From Lepidodermella squamata (taxonomy: Eukaryota > Gastrotricha): 64,000 nucleotides of DNA. The position numbers and the translations under genes are program-made. Within the stretch, counting starts at the first letter, position 1, and each line of letters begins with the position of its first letter. The stretch is taken from contig JBLDXI010000031.1 of assembly GCA_047495785.1 (NCBI GenBank), positions 1,674,001 to 1,738,000 of the forward strand. Reading direction: 5' to 3'. Below the pieces are notes generated by a model that did no database searches, had not been told where the DNA came from, and worked only from the letters and a program-made list of their open reading frames with translations. This document shows positions 12,001-22,600 of the stretch, piece after piece.

Positions 12001-13960
12001 GTGCGAAGGGCACTCAGGGTGAGCAAGGATCGCACGGGCCTACCGGTTCGCAAGGTCCTCAAGGCAGCACCGGTCCAAAAGGTGAACACGGCGACAAAGG
12101 CTATCAAGGTGCACTTGGCTCCCAGGGCCCTGTCGGCAGTACTGGTGCGAAGGGTGTGCAAGGTGATCAAGGATCGCATGGACCCGCCGGCTCACAAGGT
12201 CATCAGGGCAGCACGGGTCCGAAGGGTGAACAAGGCGACAAGGGCCACCAAGGTGTGCTGGGATCGCAAGGTCCCTTAGGCAGTAATGGCGCCAAGGGTG
12301 AACACGGTGATCAAGGACTGCGAGGGTCTCTCGGTTCGCAAGGAATGAAGGGTTTGACCGGAGACAGGGGCTCTCCTGGTCCAGACGGCGCTATAGGGTC
12401 CCCAGGTCCAATGGGTGCTACTGGGCCTGATGGTTCACCTGGCCCAATGGGTGCTCCCGGTCCGGATGGCGGTCCTGGACAGAAAGGTGACATCGGTGCC
12501 ACCGGACCAACAGGGCCCGCTGGCGAACCTGGATTGAATGGCAGTCCAGGTAAGAATTGTCATTGCCTTAGTTTCATCTTTATACATTTCTGTTTGTTTC
12601 AGGTGCTAAAGGAGATTCGGGATCTACGGGTCCGCAGGGTTCCGTTGGTTCAAAGGGTCTAATTGGTTAGTTTTCTCCGCTATAAGGCCTCGCAACTGCT
12701 GACAATTATTTTTCACAGGTTCTAAAGGTGACACCGGCGCTCAAGGTATTTTTGTTGATAGTATTTTCACGCTGAATTTAAATGATGATCTTTATCGAAT
12801 TGCAATATTGTGTCGAAATTCGTCGCATGTTTGTTAGATACCTTCTTAAATACCTATGCAATATTCACTTCAAATTTATTTCCCGTTGTTAATCTTTTCT
12901 TTCGATTTAAATGTTGCGCAATTCATTTTCCAACTTCGGTAACGATCAAAAACTGTTTGTGCATTTTCTCCCAAAGACTCATTAATTAGTTTACTTAAAA
13001 ATTATAAGGATTTAGGTCGGTTTTTATCTGTCTTGGTTCCACCGATTTTCAAGTTTTCCCGAATTCAGAACATGAATCACGGCTTATGAAATGAAAAATG
13101 GAAGCTTACGTTGTTTGTTATTGACCACTTGCGCTAGGCTTGAAGGGTGAGAAGGGCGAGGCAGCTGCACAGTCGGATGAGCCGCGCGTATTCCAGTCGC
13201 TGGACGTGCTCGACGACGTTGAAATCGGCGCCGAGAAGGGCGAAAAGGGCGCGATGGGTAGCCGCGGCTTGCCAGGCTCAAAAGGCGCATCAGGCAAGTT
13301 TCATTGCCTAAATTGAATAACAGCAATTATTGCAAATTTTTGCTAATTTACAGGTAGAGATGGTAGAGATGGTAGAAATGGTGAGTAAAAATAGCAACTG
13401 AAACCAACCTACTACTTAGTTTTGTTGTATTTTCGATTTAACAGGCCGAGATGGTAGAGACGGCAGCCCAGGAGAAAAAGGTGATCGAGGTCTTCGAGGC
13501 ATCCCTGGAGACCCCGGTTTCGGTTTTCCAGGTGAGCAATTTCGCTGATAAATCCATAACTGAGAATTATAGACTTCTGGTAATCAGGTCCGAAAGGCGA
13601 TCGCGGTTTGCCGGGATTCCCCGGAATGCCAGGTAAGAGCTTCGACTTGTAAACTTTTTATTTCTGTAACTGAATTTAAATTGCAGGCCATGACGGCAAA
13701 GATGGCGTAGATGGTAATTTCCGCAATTCTTGCTTGTAGACAGAATTTAACAGCGATGAATACTAGGTAACCGAGGAAAAAGAGGCAAACGCGGTAAAAC
13801 CGGTCCGCCTGGCCCGCCAGGTCCGCCCAGTCAATTGGAAATGGGCCAGCTGCGCGACGTTGTCTTCGCCCTCATCGAAGAATTTATGAAAAAATCAAAA
13901 GAGCCAACCGAATGCGAAGACGAAGAACACAACAAGTTGAAGGCCAAGGCGCGGCATTGA
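1..13960 (+). CDS. Giant repetitive collagen, 3' part (5' end outside window)
   Basis: Open from base 3 as uninterrupted Gly-X-Y. About 4,090 residues come from a 432-bp tandem array (3 to about 12,270), followed by a non-repetitive collagenous stretch with classical GSPGPDG-type triplets. Exons: <1-12549, 12603-12665, 12719-12745, 13138-13293, 13354-13380, 13445-13531, 13588-13632, 13687-13713, 13767-13960. Every intron is phase 1 and splits a Gly codon (G|GN); the intron 13294-13353 is GC-AG. The 13138 exon carries a non-collagenous, acidic interruption ([20 protein letters not shown]). The protein ends with a short non-helical tail ([17 protein letters not shown] then TECEDEEHN) and a TGA at 13958. 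There is no fibrillar COLFI or type IV NC1 domain, so the class is unknown. Likely a secreted structural matrix or cuticle fibre. AATAAA follows at 14165. Sure of collagen; unsure of class, N-terminus and true copy number. Confidence 0.93.
3..12270 (+). repeat. 432-bp coding tandem array, about 28.4 copies
   Basis: Each unit encodes 144 residues, or 48 Gly-X-Y triplets. Copies are essentially identical. The differences noticed are one C/A change (GPA versus GHA, seven His copies) and one 18-bp in-register duplication in the third copy (about 1140-1175, repeating GSHGEL). Each unit splits into three 48-residue blocks. The first and third are close paralogues, both starting [13 protein letters not shown]; the middle block starting [10 protein letters not shown] is diverged. 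This is therefore a higher-order repeat built from a 144-bp ancestor. Long reads would be needed to trust the copy number. Confidence 0.97.
12550..13766 (+). other. Small-exon/short-intron 3' region of the giant collagen
   Basis: Eight introns interrupt the 3' end of the collagen: 12550-12602, 12666-12718, 12746-13137, 13294-13353, 13381-13444, 13532-13587, 13633-13686 and 13714-13766. All but one are about 50-65 bp; 12746-13137 is about 390 bp and shows nothing recognisable. Two neighbouring exons, 13354-13380 and 13687-13713, are only 27 bp (nine residues, three triplets), suggesting exon duplication in collagen-triplet units. Confidence 0.85.
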
Positions 13961-15491
13961 AAATCAAAACTCATCGTCAAAAAATAAACACCTACAAACA
14001 AGCACACACAAATCGGCAATTGTTTTTTATGCCGATAAATAATGACAAAGTTTTATCAAGCTCAAATTTATTTAACCGAGTGATTATACTTATTGAATTA
14101 AATCAAATTTATTTACTGCTGCTCAAAAATGTACATAGATGAACTGTTTATTTACTGTTATAACGAATAAAACTCTTCAGTATTACTGCTTTGCTGCTGC
14201 AATGTGAGGTTCGCGCATTTTAAAAACAGCAACTTGACACACATCTCACGGCGAGGTCCGGTTTTATTACAGGCGTGATCTGCGCACATTTAGGTCACGT
14301 CGAATAAATGCTGGAAAATTCCATTTTCGTCAGCAAATTCGGGGTGGCGATTCAGAATTTTCCATATGCGCTCTTATGAGATGATCTGAAAAAATCGGAA
14401 AAATGCCAAAACTCAAGCCGTGTTGTATTATTTTAGCACGTTTATTTGATAAATTTCAATAGATAATTACGCAATTATTTTTTACAACCTATTTACAGTG
14501 CTGTTAATCCTGCGATCAGAAGCTGAAATAATAATAGTAATACGAGATTTCGCGGTAAATAATTTACGGTTAAATAACATTAGAATAATAATCAATTTAT
14601 TTACATGTGTTTTGCACAATTTTAGCACTTGTACATCAGGCCCATTACCAAAACGCCACGACGTGATGTTGTTCGAAATTCTGTTTGGTAATGAAGAATA
14701 AAATTTGTAGAGCAAATCAAACAGCCGAGTTATATTACGGCAGTGATAATTATTATATTAATCAAAAACAAAAGACAGAATAGAAACACATCTAAAATCA
14801 ATCATCGCATCAATCAATCAATCAATATAAGCAGTTTCACATGATAATTAATTTATTTTGTCTTGGCGAGGTCTTCAATAATGATTATGATAGCAATAAC
14901 ACGCAATTCACACAGGTAATTATAATAATAATTTTTCTAATAATTACAACTTTGGCACGGCCGTTTTTTTTCATTATCAACAATCTTCCTCTCCCCGTCG
15001 AGGTGGCCCACGAGTGTTTAACACGCTTGACGAATACTTTTACATTGAATTATTTTTCAATTATTGGCAGTGCGATGACGCGTGATAAAATTTTGTAAGC
15101 GATATCGATAGCCCGCGAATAGCCAATCAATCGCCGGCCGGCCGGCCGGGTTCGTTCTCGGCGGCTCTGCAAAAATAGAGGTTACATTCTGTGGCACGGC
15201 CGGCCGGCTGTAAATTGGCCATCATCGCGGGCTCGAAAAGCTTTGGAAGCACAACAACAGACACAAATTATTATTAATATTAAATTTAACAATAATTATA
15301 TCATTTTTGCAACATTTAAAATTTTCGAGAGAAGAGAAAAGAGAGAGAGAGACATGGTAACATTTTAACGAATATTTCAAACACCCTGCATTTTACGAAT
15401 TTTAAATGTTTTTCCTAATTAATTTATCAGGGTGTTTGAAATTGTTCGAAATTTTCCTAATTTTGTTTTGTTTCTGACGAAGAAAGATGTG
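13961..15491. other. Intergenic, between convergent collagen and alpha-tubulin genes
   Basis: AT-rich, with no supported gene. It holds the collagen 3' UTR (AATAAA at 14165), an (ATCA)n stretch near 14797-14826, and GGCCGG-rich clusters at about 15132-15149 and 15195-15209. Short open frames on both strands look like chance. Confidence 0.6.
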
Positions 15492-18400
15492 TTAGTACTC
15501 GTCGGCGCCGTCGTCGCCGCCCTTGCCCGAGTCGGTGTCCGCCGCCACCTCCTCGTAGTCCTTCTCGAGGGCGGCGAGGTCCTCGCGCGCCTCCGCGAAC
15601 TCGCCCTCCTCCATGCCCTCGCCGACGTACCAGTGCACGAAGGCGCGTTTCGCGTACATGAGGTCGAACTTGTGGTCGAGCCGGCCCCACGCCTCGGCGA
15701 TCGCCGTCGTGTTCGACAGCATGCAGACGGCTCGGGGTACGGCCGCTAGGTCGCCGCCGGGCACGGCTGTCGGCGCCTGGTGGTTGATGCCCACCTTGAA
15801 GCCGGTCGGGCACCAGTCCACGAACTGGATCGACTTTTTGGTTTTGATCGACGCGATCGCGGCGTTGACGTCCTTCGGCACTACGTCGCCGCGGTACAGC
15901 AGACAGCACGCCATGTACTTGCCTGGAGTAAAAATTTAAAATTAAAAAATCGATTGAAAAAGTAAGAAAATATTATCGGATGAGTGATATGCGAATTTCG
16001 TAACTTTTTCAAAGCCTGTATTATTTTTACGAAGATGGAATTTTACTTTGACAACGGCTTCCAAGCACCACAATTTTTTGAATTTTTCAATTTTAATGGG
16101 TGAATTTATAAAATCCCAGTGAGAAAATTTGCATTTTGACCCATAAATTATGTCGCCGACCTCAGGATTTGAATGTAGCAGTAATAACCGTGATTCGACT
16201 AATCAGCAAGCGCGACGGAGCTTCAGCTAGGTGTGATTGTGCGCAATTAATCGCGATCTCATTGGCTCGTTCATTGTGCGCGCATTTTTAATGAAGTGCG
16301 CGTCGCTCTTTGATTGGTCAGAATCAGTGCGCGTCGCTCTTTGATTGGTCAGAATCATTGCGCGCACGTTGAGAATGCGCGCGCTAATGCCAGCAGCCTA
16401 AATCATGCCTAAAATCATCGCTAAAATACCTAGATAGCAATAAAACCCTTGGAGGAATAGTCCAAGATAAAACCCCAAAAGCATCAGAATTAAAACTTCT
16501 GCAATTAGCGGAACCAAATTTCGAACTTATAGTGAGCACGCAATCGAAATTTTATCACCTAATGATTTTGCGATTCATCATCAATATTCTCAGAATTATG
16601 CCTTGATTATTTTGCAAATTTATTTCTACGCGTCCTTATTATCGAATTATTTCAAAATTTAGATAGCATTTCTTTTAAATCGGTGTAGTGGAGGAAATTA
16701 AGATAATAGAACCGAAATTTCAGCTCAGAAATAAATTTTAAAGCTATTCGAACCTTTAAGATCAATTGGAAGAAAACCAAAGAAATAGAACACAGAATAA
16801 TCGTTATTTGAAAATAGAAAATTGCTCGAATAATGATATATTTGTATCATATTTCAGTTTGCTGGTTCCCAGTTCTGAAATTCGGTTCCGCTATAGCTTC
16901 AAGCCTTAATTTGGTTGTTTGGGCCTGAAATTTGGCTTTTGGTTCAACTTTCAAGAAGTCTCATAGCCACGATACCTAAATCTATTAATTCTTGTTTTCA
17001 CGAGGAGAAATCGAAAGCTCACCTTTACGCGGGTCGCATTTGACCATTTGATTTTCGGGCGTGAAGCACGCACCGGTGATTTCGGACACGGAAATGGCCT
17101 CATGGCTGGCCTTCTCCGCCGACACAACCGGCGCGTACGTGACGAGCGGGAAGTGGATGCGCGGGTACGGCACGAGGTTGGTCTGGAACTCGGTGAGGTC
17201 GACGTTGAGCGCGCCCTCGAAGCGCAGCGACGCCGTGATCGACGACACGACCTGGCCGATGAGCCGGTTCAGGTTCGTGTAGCTCGGCCGTTCGATGTTG
17301 AGGTTGCGCCGGCAGATGTCGTAGATGGCCTCGTTGTCGACCATGAACGCGCAGTCCGAGTGCTCCAGCGTCGTGTGCGTCGTCAGGATCGAGTTGTACG
17401 GCTCGACGACGGCCGTCGAGATTTGCGGCGCCGGGTACACGCTGAACTCCAGCTTCGACTTCTTGCCGAAATCAACCGATAAACGCTCCATTAACAGAGA
17501 CGTAAAACCGCTGCCCGTGCCGCCTCCAAAGCTAAAAGCAAAGAAAATAATAACAAATTAGGCTTGAAAATTTAGGAAAAATTGGTAAATAATGTTCAGA
17601 AGCAGCTAGAATTTTTTCGCAGATTACCCGAATCCTATCGCCTATCGGTATTTTTCGGTTTTTTTCCGATTCCAAAATTCTTTGGCGCGATAGGCAATTT
17701 TGGCCACGCTTTTTTTATGATTTCAGAACCAATGAAAAGATGGAAAAGGTGGAATAAAAACACCCGGTGAAATTAGGTAATACCGCGTGAAATACTGATT
17801 ACAGTGAAACCCCGATTTGGCGTCCTTTTATTTTCCGTCTACGGGAAATCCGGGTATGCAAAAGATAAGGGGATGAAAAATCTTCATTTTTCCCCGCAGC
17901 ATAGCATTGCATGTAAATTGACCCGGATTATCCGTCTTTTCGGATTTCCCGCCCGATTTTTTGGCTGGCCCGTAGATGACGCCAAATCGGGGTTTCACTG
18001 TATTTCCAAGTCATTGACCGGGTTTTTCCGGATTTTCTTTGGTAATTTTCTAATTTATTCGGTAAAATCGCGGATTGAATCAATCAAGAAAAATTGGCGG
18101 AATTACCCCGTAAAATGCGCCTTTAAATTAGGACACCTTAAATGAATGGCCATAAAGCGTGACCTTAATTCAAGATCTAAAAAAATAACCGAAAAATATT
18201 CGAAGTCTTTGAGAATTTTCTAAATGATGCCATTTCGCGCCATACGATTGGTTTCGTCGTAGAAATTTCGAAAATTAAAATATTTTTAAAAATTAAATTT
18301 AAATTTAAAAAATCAGGCCCGTCTCTCTAACCTGGCTAGAAAAATCTAAGGATAGCCTAAACCTATTAAATTTAGGTTCCAGCGCTAAATTTGAGACTCC

Positions 18401-19655
18401 AGCAGAGCCGCTATCGATTCCAATTATCGATTTCACTAATCAAAGATTTTTCCGATATCAACCGGCTTGGAACCGCTTTCTATATAGCTTTTAGAGGGTT
18501 ATTTAGCTAAAATAAAATATCGGAAAAATTTACTACCACGGCGCTTAAATTTAGCGCTGGAACCTAAATTTAAGCTGCGCAAATATTTCGACCAACAAAT
18601 AATAATTCTAAAATTGCGAAAAAATATTTGTGGATCCTTTGAAGAATTGATGAGGAATCTTAAGTAAGAAGTTGGGAAGGATTGCTCACCTGTGGAAGAC
18701 TAGAAAGCCCTGCAGGCCCTGGCACGCTTCGGACAGCTTGCGAACCTTCTCGAGCACCGAGTCGATGAGCTCCTTGCCGACCGTGTAATGGCCACGGGCG
18801 TAGTTGTTCGCCGCGTCCTCCTTGCCGGTGATCATCTGCTCGGGGTGGAACAGCTCCTTGTACGCGCCTGTCTTCACCTCGTCGATGACAGTCGGCTCGA
18901 GGTCGACGTAGATGGCCCGCGGCACGTGCTTACCGGAGCCGGTTTCGCTGAAGAACGTCGAAAATGACTCGTCGCCTGCAAAAACACGTGAGAGGACAAT
19001 CGAAATGTAGGTCACGACAACAACACACACGTGGCGCGCGGAATTATAATATAGGTATATTTTCAACTGTTGGGTCAAGGCGTGAGAAATATTCGATATA
19101 ATTAAAAAAGCAAAACCACACAACGATGAGAGTCAAAGACCCGCCTAAAAAAATGACCGTAACCGAAATTGCTAAAGAGGTGAGGCGGGTTGCGATACGG
19201 TTGAGTGATTTTTCTCACAATAGCCATGAGACAATGAGTTAAAAACTTACGGAAAGTCCGTTGTCGTTCTGAAATAAAAATTTTACACAATATTTGAAAA
19301 TGCTCCATTATTATTGCAAAATTTAAATATTTACGAAATTTGTCATTTTTTCGGTAAAAAATCCAGGAGCAATTTTTGCATTTTTCTATAATTTTTCTAT
19401 GAAATGAAAAAACAATGAAAATTTACCTGGTTTTAAGGTGGCTCGATCGTCGATGAACTCGCCGTTGGGCTTGATGCCGTGTTCGAGGCAGTACAACTCC
19501 CAGCAGGCATTGCCCATCTGCACACCGGCCTGGCCGATGTGAATCGAAATGCACTCACGCTGTGAAGAAAATTAAATAAAATTCATTAAAAAAATCAATT
19601 TCATGGACAAAATTCAGCAATAAATCACAAAACTAACCTTTGTTGCATACGACAT
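15492..19655 (-). CDS. Alpha-tubulin
   Basis: Five coding exons (high to low): start exon, 19427-19559, 18690-18975, 17023-17531, 15492-15922. The protein has the GTP-binding GGGTGSG loop, [15 protein letters not shown]-terminus, [20 protein letters not shown], the alpha-type catalytic LNVDLTEF glutamate and a C-terminal ADEY that can be detyrosinated. It is about 455 residues, as expected. The luminal loop reads [15 protein letters not shown]: the usual acetyl-acceptor Lys40 aligns with Arg, and the loop is one residue longer. Start uncertain: exon 19638-19655 gives MSYATK before RECIS, preceded by a splice-acceptor-like TATCAG. An alternative ATG-ACG at 19893-19898, also ending at a GTTAGT donor, gives MT-RECIS. 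Polymerises with beta-tubulin into microtubules. Probably one isotype of a small family. Confidence 0.95.
16155..16243 (-). mobile_element. Possible tRNA-derived SINE or tRNA relic
   Basis: Read on the minus strand it has an A-box-like TAGCTGAAGC and, about 45 bases later, a T-arm-like ATTCAAATCCTGAGGTC. The spacing is tRNA-like but the fold is poor. Weak support. Confidence 0.3.
16295..16356. repeat. 31-bp perfect tandem duplication with ATTGG boxes
   Basis: Two identical copies, 16295-16325 and 16326-16356, each containing GCGCGTCGCTC and TTTGATTGGTCAG. A third ATTGG lies at 16261. Could be an internal enhancer or promoter element, or part of a transposon; function not shown. Confidence 0.75.
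17800..18002. mobile_element. 203-bp MITE, CAGTGAAACC ends with TA duplication
   Basis: Perfect 23-bp terminal inverted repeats: left 17802-17824, starting CAGTGAAACCCCGATTTGG, and right 17978-18000. TA flanks each end. CAGT-type ends with a TA target duplication are typical of pogo/Tc1-mariner derived MITEs. Non-coding. Lies in the third alpha-tubulin intron (17532-18689). Confidence 0.85.
18366..18572. mobile_element. About 207-bp MITE with GGTTCCAGCGCTAAATTT ends
   Basis: Inverted repeats: 18366-18392 contains AAATTTAGGTTCCAGCGC, and 18547-18572 carries its complement. The motif nearly matches GGTTCCAGCACTAAATTT in the terminal repeats of the MULE at 45640-48164, suggesting a MULE-mobilised or related non-autonomous element. 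True outer ends and target duplication were not found. Confidence 0.65.
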
Positions 19656-22600
19656 GCTGATATAGGGAGCTAACGTCAGGTAAATAATTATTTAAAAAGA
19701 ATACATACGATGATGAAAAAGCAACAAGGTGTTTAAAAAATGACACAAACAATGAGTCACGTAATCGTATAGCAACAACAACAAGACCGTTTTAATCTTC
19801 TAAAGGCAATTTAATAAAGCTATATAACAAAAATAAAATGCGGCTATAAAGATGCGTAAATACTAGGAAGTACGTGAAGCGTGACGACTAACCGTCATGG
19901 TTGTGATTTTTCGAATTTTTATCGGTGCTCTGTGTAAAATAAAAATAATATTTCGCCTATATTATCGGAAAAAATATATAACGATTTTCGGTATATTTTG
20001 CTCTCGAGCACGTTTTTATCAAAAATAGCGGAAGAAATTGCGCAGCTCTTATTCTTGAGAATGGTAGTAATAGGATAGTATTGGTAATACAGTTTTGAGC
20101 GGAAACTTTTTCGGTTATATGTATATATATTTCTCGTGTTTACACACGTAAAAAGGGGGCGGAGAGGCGATTTCGTAGGGAAATACGCGCGCCGGCGGGC
20201 AAAAAAGAGCGCACCTGGGCATGGTATTATTTTTGCTGCTCTGGCGCCTCGATGATGATGATGATGCGCCTGGCTTCTGAAGATCGCGCGCCGTAAACAC
20301 GCCGGACGTAAATAATAGAAAAATAACCGAGCCATCGCGAGTTTCTATGGCAATAATAATAATAATACTGCTAGGCTACCATACAGGCAACCTATAATAA
20401 AAACCGCCCACGCATCGATATATCACGGCCGAATGGGGCTGGTGGTGCCATAAAATACTAGTAACATGTATTAGGAATTAGGAAGTATAGGTCAAAGGGA
20501 AAAAATCTTATATTTGATATAACGTAATAGCCTAAACAACAATAACAGCAATTTGGTTAGTACTTAGCGGCGCGATTGATGAGTTTAGTGATATATTTCC
20601 GATCATAAGTTCGGAAAACAGTAATGACGATTATTAGCTAGAGGTTTATTGCGAAATATATCTTAGTGTCCTAATGATAAAAGGAAGGGAAAAACTCTTT
20701 CGGTTTCCTAATTCAGTTATCGACCTCAAATATTCGAAATTTGGATGATTAAAAAATTCGGATTACAGGATAGTTTCACAACAATTATTGACGCAGAGGA
20801 AAGGAAGAATATACGTTTTCGTAATAAACAGCAATAATAGATAAATTCAAAGGAAAGCTCAAAAATAAGAAAAAAAGGTTCGCGTTTAAACACCCTATAG
20901 TAAAAAATTTAGTTTAGGTCATTTTCTATAAAAAATGGGACAAGATTTGCCGAAAGCAGAATCATTTGAAATCACTGAAGATTTTTTGAAAAATCGTCGA
21001 ATAATTTCTATAATTTTGTCGAAGTCGAGTGATTTTTCTGGGAAACCTAACGATTTGCTAAACTATTCTGGTATAAATTATTTAGATCAACTCTAAAAAT
21101 TGAGAAAATTGCCGCTTAATTTATGAAAAAATTACGTTTCCTATGTGAAGGTCATCCGTTTCTAATTCAAATGACACGAAAATGCGCGCGGCTAAAAATA
21201 GCAGGGATGCAGATATAGGACTATGTCGATAGTCTTCAGGCAGGTACAACCACCAAGCATCAGCAACACACACACGGCAAAGCTAGACAGCCGCGTCGCT
21301 GTGTTTGTTGGCAGGGTTAAGTATACCTTAGCCGCAGTTATTAGCCGCAGTCGGCAAGACACGGCGAGCAGCGCGCAGAAAACGCTCGCTCGTTCGCTGC
21401 TAGCCACCGTGCGACGTCCGTCCGTATATGCCTGTAATAAAACGAGCGAGCGCGCATTATAACGCGAAACATGCGCGCTCATTGACTCGCGCACGTATTT
21501 TCTACCGCCGAGGTGGTTTTTATTATACCAAAAGGTAGTAGTAGTATATGCCTGGCTGTATTAGGTATATTTGTTAAACGACGTCTACTACGCGTTACAG
21601 TTTGATAACAACAATTGTTCAACGTCGTATTATAATGCTATAAGAGTTTCCCTATATTCCTATATATTCCTATGTATGATGGAACAAAGCGAGTCGAGTG
21701 TGTTGCGAGCAGACATCGAGCGTCTGTTGTTGATGCCCAATTAAAGCGCGGTATTACTATTATTATGAAAAACATATCAACAATTGCGGTTGAGTTCAGT
21801 TTCCCTGCCCGCGATATATAGTTATAGGCACCCGCAATATATTGGAACCGCCTTTCATGTTTGCGTAGGGGTAATCGCTGCTGCTGCGGCTCGAGACGGA
21901 TGGACATTGACTGTGTAGGGAGTAGGTACACTGTGTTTGTTTGCGGCCATCGCGAGACGCCGGTTATTACCAACGTTTTGTTGTTAACCTGGTTGACAGC
22001 GTTACTAAAACCCGCCCTGTATGATGACAACGGCTAACAACGAGCCGGGCTTTGACACCAATCGAGAACAGGAAATACCGTATAATAGGAAAGATCAATC
22101 TACGGAAAAAATTCCTACTATAAACCGGGGCTATCCTAAACCCTTGAGTAACACATTAAACTAAATGATTCATAATTTGCACTAATATTCTGCCAGGTTT
22201 AAAAAGGGAACTTTCACATTTCCAAGTGCGCACTCCGAATCTAGACAGCTCACTAAATACCCTAATTTAAAAAATCCCGAATCTTAGTAGAGCTATAAGA
22301 AATCGCAATCGTAAGGAATTCGGAAAAAGTTAAGCATGGATAGCTAAACAATTTTGCAAATATTTTGATCCAAATTCCAATTTCGGAATAATTTGAAGAA
22401 TTTCAGGGCGGAAACGATTTAATAAAATATACCCAGGAAAGAGAAATCTTCACCTTTTCGAACCTCCCAATTTATTTGAAATTTTAAATCGAGGCAAGAG
22501 CAAGAAATATTGGGAATTTTTTTGATAATTTCGATTGAGAGAAAATGCACTAATTAACAAATTATTTACCTGCTATATGGCCATAATTATTGTATGAAGA

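Larger units (their letters stand above)
15923..17022 (-). other. Alpha-tubulin last intron with promoter-like GC patch
   Basis: This 1.1-kb intron is AT-rich except for about 16,200-16,390, which is rich in GCGC words. That patch holds three ATTGG (reverse CCAAT) boxes and a perfect 31-bp tandem duplication. A weak tRNA-like stretch lies beside it at 16155-16243 on the minus strand. Confidence 0.6.

Noticed and set aside
78-12179. 28 repeated minus-strand open frames of 139-145 codons
   Set aside because: They are the antisense of the collagen array, repeat with it exactly, and have biased, protein-unlike composition.
13084-13326. 80-codon minus-strand open frame in the collagen 3' region
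   Set aside because: Overlaps the 13138-13293 collagen exon in antisense; composition is that of a shadow.
15432-15965. Plus-strand and second minus-strand open frames over the tubulin 3' exon
   Set aside because: Shadows of the GC-rich alpha-tubulin coding exon.
21192-21494. Open frames on both strands in the CpG-rich island
   Set aside because: Arise from GC-rich composition; no domain, signal or splice context.
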